Shown piece by piece: positions 59,416 through 64,000 of a DNA stretch of 64,000 nucleotides. The notes under the pieces are model-generated. The model did not search any database and had not been told where the DNA came from. It saw only the letters and a program-made list of their open reading frames with translations. The first letter of the stretch is position 1. Each line of letters begins with the position of its first letter. Location: assembly GCA_902625455.1 (NCBI GenBank), contig CACOBL010000001.1, positions 124,001 through 188,000 of the forward strand, written 5' to 3'. The translations under genes were made by a program, and so were the position numbers. Source of the stretch: an uncultured Candidatus Actinomarina sp. (GTDB taxonomy: Bacteria; Actinomycetota; Acidimicrobiia; Actinomarinales; Actinomarinaceae).

Positions 59416-60460
59416 CTAAAAGTAACTCTTCTTTCTTACCTAGCAATCCACTAGGTCTAAATATCATAAGTATCATTATCAACAAACCAACAAGTAGAAA
59501 TCTCACCCCAGCCAATTGTTGTCCGTTTGCATTTTCAAATAAAAGGAAGGCTAATCGATCAGTTTCAGAAATAATAACCCAAAATATAATTGAACCAAAA
59601 ATAGGACCTGTAATTGTACCCACTCCTCCGAGGATCATTATCGCCCATACATAAAAAGTTAAGAGTGGAACAAAAACTGTAGTTTCTAGCGATCCATAGT
59701 TAAATGCGAGCAAAACTCCTGATAAGCCAGCAATTCCTGCTCCGAGCATGAAACTTTGAAGTTTTAGCCATACAGCATTTTTACCCAATGCTCTAACTGC
59801 ATCTTCGTCTTCTCTAACAGCTCTTAAAGCTCTTCCCCATGGAGAACTATTCAGACGTTTTAAAAAAAGAACTGTTATTAATATTGAAATCCAAGCAACT
59901 AAACAAACCCAGGCTTGAGAAGGTGAAAAACCTGAGCTTTCAGATAAACTATTTATAAAATTTGGACGATATTTTTGTAAGTTTTCTGTGTAATTAATAA
60001 TTCCATAAACACCACCAGTAATTGACTCTAAATCTCTTACAAGTAATCTAAATATTTCAGCAGCTGCGATAGTGACAATTGCTAAATAATCACCGCGCAA
60101 CCTAATAGCTGGTAAGCCTAAAAGAAGTCCAAACAAAGCAGCTGATAATATTCCAATTATTAATGCCACAATAAACGGAAGGCCAGTAGAAGTAATTTCT
60201 CCTTCTCTGCCGGCTGCATGTGGCATTAATAGAAGCGTGACATAAGCTCCAACACCCATGAAAGAGGCATGTCCGAAATTTAATAATCCAGTCCAACCGA
60301 AATGAACATTTAAACCTATTGCACTTAGTCCATAAATGCCAGCAAAGGTAAATAAATTTAATAATATTCTTGGAGCACCTTCGGGATTTAGAGCAAATAC
60401 TAAATAAATTGAAAGCCCCGTGAGAAACACAACAAATAAAACTTTATTTGTTATTTTCAT
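59405..60460 (-). CDS. livM: Branched-chain amino acid ABC transporter permease LivM
   Basis: GYTGLLNFGHASFMGVGAY-type motif (GWTGLLNFGHASFMGVGAY), GRALRAVREDEDAVRALG. Confidence 0.93.
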   Translation of the reverse strand: MKITNKVLFVVFLTGLSIYLVFALNPEGAPRILLNLFTFAGIYGLSAIGLNVHFGWTGLLNFGHASFMGVGAYVTLLLMPHAAGREGEITSTGLPFIVALIIGILSAALFGLLLGLPAIRLRGDYLAIVTIAAAEIFRLLVRDLESITGGVYGIINYTENLQKYRPNFINSLSESSGFSPSQAWVCLVAWISILITVLFLKRLNSSPWGRALRAVREDEDAVRALGKNAVWLKLQSFMLGAGIAGLSGVLLAFNYGSLETTVFVPLLTFYVWAIMILGGVGTITGPIFGSIIFWVIISETDRLAFLLFENANGQQLAGVRFLLVGLLIMILMIFRPSGLLGKKEELLLDVK

Positions 60461-61374
60461 GAAATTCTTTCTTTTTGGCCAAAAATTCCCTGAGGTCTAA
60501 AAAGTAAAATTAAAATCATAATTCCAAGAGCAACTGCATTTTTAGCTTCAGTATGTCCTTCCATAAATGGAAGACCTACTGAAACCTGAACTAAAATTCC
60601 AATCATAAATCCTCCAACCATTGCACCGAAAGATGTTCCAATACCTCCTAGAACAGTTCCTGCAAAAATTAATAAAAGTATTAGGAAACCCATATTCCAT
60701 CTAACATCATTAATAATTGCTTGAAAAATTCCTGCCAGCCCAGCAAGCATACTTGATGAAATCCATGTAATTAAAATAATATTGTCAGAATTGATTCCTG
60801 AAACGCTTGATAGCTCTTCTGAGTCTCTAACCGCTCTCATAGCTTTACCTAACCGTGTATAGGTAAGTAATAAACCAAATATTAACATTATGACAATTCC
60901 AGCAATAAGAACATTTAAGTTTCTTGGAGTCATATCAAAAAACAAATAAGTTTGCCTTCTTTGAAGTTCAAGTGGGAAATCTTGCACTTTTCCTGTTGCA
61001 AATAAGAGATACAAGTGCCTGATAAATATTGAGAGTCCAATTGTTACAACCAGTACAGCAATATTTCCAACGTTGCCCCTTCTTAAAGGTCGAAAGAGAA
61101 TAATTTCCAGTAAGGCACCAAAAATTCCACAAACAATTACTGCAAGAATACAAGATATGGCAAAGTTATATCCTAAAGGTGAATATTTGTCCAAAAATAA
61201 TACTCTGTAATCTACTGGACTTGAAAAGAATAATGTCATTATGGCTCCTAATGCAATTATTTCTCCATGAGCAAAGTTTACAATTCTAGTGACTCCATAA
61301 AGCAACGAAAGGGCGACTGAAGCTACGGATATTATTATTCCTAATAACAGTCCATTGCCAAGCTGATCTAACAC
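60457..61374 (-). CDS. livH: Branched-chain amino acid ABC transporter permease LivH
   Basis: VNFAHGEIIALGA, GKAMRAVRDSEELSSVSGI, GGIGTSFGAMVGGFMIGI. Confidence 0.93.
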   Translation of the reverse strand: MLDQLGNGLLLGIIISVASVALSLLYGVTRIVNFAHGEIIALGAIMTLFFSSPVDYRVLFLDKYSPLGYNFAISCILAVIVCGIFGALLEIILFRPLRRGNVGNIAVLVVTIGLSIFIRHLYLLFATGKVQDFPLELQRRQTYLFFDMTPRNLNVLIAGIVIMLIFGLLLTYTRLGKAMRAVRDSEELSSVSGINSDNIILITWISSSMLAGLAGIFQAIINDVRWNMGFLILLLIFAGTVLGGIGTSFGAMVGGFMIGILVQVSVGLPFMEGHTEAKNAVALGIMILILLFRPQGIFGQKERIS

Positions 61375-61378
61375 CTAG

Positions 61379-62227
61379 CTATTCTCCATCTTGAAAAACC
61401 ACATTTGAACCTTCTTCAACAATAACTTTAAATTTGTAATTTTCATTTGTTTGGTTTAAGTATCCTATTGTAGCATTTATCCATCCTGCTGGTACTTCTG
61501 CTTGACCTACAACAGCTATTGGTAAACTTGAATCAACATAGATCTTAAAACTACCACTTATAAAAATATCTCCTGAATTTAACTTTTCACCAAGACTTAT
61601 CTCTCCTGTACCAATTATTTCAGTCGTTGTAAGATATGTATCATTTAGATTTATGTTTGATCCAAATGACAATATATTTAAATTCCAGAATGTCTGATTT
61701 CCTAATTGCAAGTCCCAGCCTTTTACTTGGAGCAGTCTATCGGTTTCTATTTCTCTAAATTGAATAAGTCTTGGATTTCCTATATTTGATTCGATAACTT
61801 CTGGAAATCCAATATTTCCAGGTCTGTTTTGAATATCAATAATATAACCTGATCCTTGATAAGAATTTAAATTAACTGATCCATCTATATCGATATTTAA
61901 ACTGTAAACAATATCGCTTTGAAAATTATCATTTTTAAATCCAGAACTATAAGTATTTGTTGTTAAGATTTCTTGATTCGATAATAAAACCGCTGGAAAT
62001 ATTGAATATACAACAATCAAAAATGTAAAAATATAATTATCAAATCTAGCGTTACTAATATAAATTTTATTAAAAATTAGAACAAGAATTGGAAGTATAG
62101 ATAGCGGCCAGTTGTCTAAGTAATCATAAATAATTGAAGGACGTAAGATTCCGAACAAAATCAAAGAAGCCTGTATTGCTATTACGAAATAAAATATATT
62201 TCTAAATGTTTTGAGATAATTAGTCAC
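61379..62227 (-). CDS. Hypothetical membrane-anchored protein with beta-rich C-terminal domain
   Basis: 3-4 N-terminal TMs, then a repeated polar beta-strand-like region; 4 nt upstream of livH. Confidence 0.55.
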   Translation of the reverse strand: MTNYLKTFRNIFYFVIAIQASLILFGILRPSIIYDYLDNWPLSILPILVLIFNKIYISNARFDNYIFTFLIVVYSIFPAVLLSNQEILTTNTYSSGFKNDNFQSDIVYSLNIDIDGSVNLNSYQGSGYIIDIQNRPGNIGFPEVIESNIGNPRLIQFREIETDRLLQVKGWDLQLGNQTFWNLNILSFGSNINLNDTYLTTTEIIGTGEISLGEKLNSGDIFISGSFKIYVDSSLPIAVVGQAEVPAGWINATIGYLNQTNENYKFKVIVEEGSNVVFQDGE

Positions 62228-62231
62228 TTGG

Positions 62232-62304
62232 AGCCGGAGAGGGGAGTCGAACCCCTGACCTGCCGATTACAAGTCGGCTGCTCTGGCCACTGAGCTACTC
62301 CGGC
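62232..62304 (-). tRNA. tRNA-Thr (TGT)
   Basis: GCCGGAGTAGCTCAGTGGCCAGAGC..., anticodon loop CTTGTAA, acceptor GCCGGAG/CTCCGGC. Confidence 0.93.
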
Positions 62305-62342
62305 AAACATTAAAATAATAGCAAAGAGATTATTGAATAAAT

Positions 62343-63080
62343 CTATTTTTTTATAAAAATTTCATGCATTGCTATTGCAGTTGCTGCGGATGCATTTAAA
62401 GATTCCATATTGTTTGTCATTGAAATGTGTACTATTAAATCTAATTTTTTTTGAATTTCGTTACTTAATCCAGTTTCTTCTGAACCAACAATCAATGCAA
62501 CACTTTGATTCTTTAAATCTAAATCATTTATTTGATTTGATGAATTCATATCCAAACCAATTGTCCAATAACCAAGATTTCTTATCTTTTTAATCAACGA
62601 GAATATAGAGTTATACATAACAATATTTACATACTCCATTCCACCTGATGATATTGCAAATGTCTTTTCAGTGATTTGTACAGATCTTTTTTTTGGCAAA
62701 AATATTGTTTGAAAATCAAATGCAGCTGCACTTCTAGCAACGGCGCCCAAGTTATTTGTATCTTGTAAATGATCAAGTATTAATATTTTTTTAGTTACTA
62801 TATTTTCAAAATTTTTTTCATCAAATATCTTTTTCTCTTCACAAATTCCAACTATATTGTGCCTGGCATGGAACTCCCATAATTTTTTATCTTTGATGAT
62901 TTCAATTTCAATATCTTGTTTTTTAATACGATCAATTAAAACATCTGAGTTATTTGATTTACTCAGCTTAGTATCGAGAACAATAACTTTTTTGACTCTA
63001 TTAGAATTTAATGCTGCCTCTAATGCATTTACGCCCTCAACTATTTTTCCAACGCCATCCACTTTCATTCCCGTCTTCAA
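62343..63080 (-). CDS. TrmH-family (SpoU) RNA 2'-O-methyltransferase, RlmB-like
   Basis: ILDHLQDTNNLGAVARSAAAF, VALIVGSEETGLSNEI, HISMTNNMESLNASAATAIAMHE. Confidence 0.93.
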   Translation of the reverse strand: MKTGMKVDGVGKIVEGVNALEAALNSNRVKKVIVLDTKLSKSNNSDVLIDRIKKQDIEIEIIKDKKLWEFHARHNIVGICEEKKIFDEKNFENIVTKKILILDHLQDTNNLGAVARSAAAFDFQTIFLPKKRSVQITEKTFAISSGGMEYVNIVMYNSIFSLIKKIRNLGYWTIGLDMNSSNQINDLDLKNQSVALIVGSEETGLSNEIQKKLDLIVHISMTNNMESLNASAATAIAMHEIFIKK

Positions 63081-64000
63081 TTACAATTCCAACTTCATCT
63101 AATCTATCTCTCATGTAATCAGCTTTTGCAAATTCTTTATTATTCCTGTGATCATTCCTTATTGCAATGTATTTGTTAATCGAAACATTAACATCACTTT
63201 CGAATTCTATATTTTGTTCATTTAATATATTCTCTAGTAATTTTGTATCTATTGTTTGTTCTTTATCTTCAAAAACAAAGCCTAAAATTTCAAATAGATA
63301 CTTAATTGTTGATTTCATATTAATTATTTGTGTCTGGTCTCCATTTTTATTTTTATTGATATATTCAAACATTTCTCCAAGAAATTTTGGTGTATTTAAA
63401 TCATCATTCATTGATTCGATAAATATTTTTTCTAGATTACTGTCTTTTAAGTCGGCTTCTATTCCATAAATTAAACTTTCTATATTGTGAAAAGTCGCTT
63501 TTGATTCCTCTAAAAGAGCTTCAGAAAATTCTTGAGGTTTTCTATAATTTGCCCTTAAAAAAAAGTACCTCAAAATATTGCCGCCATAATTATCAATATA
63601 TTCTTTTAGAAACTTTGAGTTTCCTTCAGATTTTGACATTTTTTTGCCAGAGAAATTTATCATTCCATTATGTACCCAGTGTTTTACAAATTCATGATTA
63701 AATGCAGATGTTGACTGAGCTCTCTCATTTTCATGATGAGGAAAAATTAAATCATTGCCACCGCAGTGTATATCAATTTCTCCTTTAAAAATATCATGAA
63801 TCATTGCTGAGCATTCAATATGCCAGCCTGGTCGACCATTCCCCCATGGTGATTCCCAACTTGGCTCGTCATCTTTCGAAAATTTCCACAAAGCAAAATC
63901 TTCAGGATTTTTTTTATCTTCTTCAATATTTACTCTTGTACCGCTTAAAACTTCGTCAAAGCTTCTACCTGAGAGCTCTAGATAAGAATCGTATTTACTC
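63037..64000 (-). CDS. cysS: Cysteinyl-tRNA synthetase (partial, runs off window)
   Basis: PGWHIECSAMIHDIFKGEIDIHCGGNDLIFPHHENERAQS, KMSKSEGN; frame open to window edge. Confidence 0.97.
   Translation of the reverse strand, partial: SKYDSYLELSGRSFDEVLSGTRVNIEEDKKNPEDFALWKFSKDDEPSWESPWGNGRPGWHIECSAMIHDIFKGEIDIHCGGNDLIFPHHENERAQSTSAFNHEFVKHWVHNGMINFSGKKMSKSEGNSKFLKEYIDNYGGNILRYFFLRANYRKPQEFSEALLEESKATFHNIESLIYGIEADLKDSNLEKIFIESMNDDLNTPKFLGEMFEYINKNKNGDQTQIINMKSTIKYLFEILGFVFEDKEQTIDTKLLENILNEQNIEFESDVNVSINKYIAIRNDHRNNKEFAKADYMRDRLDEVGIVIEDGNESGWRWKNS

Overview
The window is a gene-dense chromosomal segment from a low-GC bacterium that looks actinobacterial. The RpoB, NuoD and Rex sequences are actinobacterial in character, and my best guess is a marine Acidimicrobiia/Actinomarinales-like lineage (inference, not tested). 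No mobile elements or CRISPR arrays were seen. Main blocks: (1) rpoC(partial)-rpoB-rplL-rplJ-rplA-rplK-nusG-secE-tRNA-Trp, with an L10-type leader, an ECF sigma/anti-sigma pair, rpmG and tRNA-Met/Thr/Tyr; (2) a complete 11-gene nuo operon (nuoABCDHIJKLMN, no EFG) followed by a MidA/NDUFAF7-family methyltransferase; (3) an accessory stretch (23-37 kb) with a heliorhodopsin, a ferric-iron ABC transporter, a ferrochelatase, a DtxR-family regulator and several tiny ORFs; (4) a second, 14-gene nuo operon (nuoA-N) preceded by a perfect Rex-type operator and a geranylgeranyl-reductase-family flavoprotein, with rex itself close by; (5) a branched-chain amino-acid type ABC transporter (livK convergent to livHMGF), tRNA-Thr, an rRNA methyltransferase and partial cysS. 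The strongest leads are the heliorhodopsin neighbourhood, the paired complex I operons, the Rex/nuo circuit, nuo-linked midA, and a DtxR-family regulator with degraded metal ligands beside iron genes. All family calls come from reading motifs; no database search was run.
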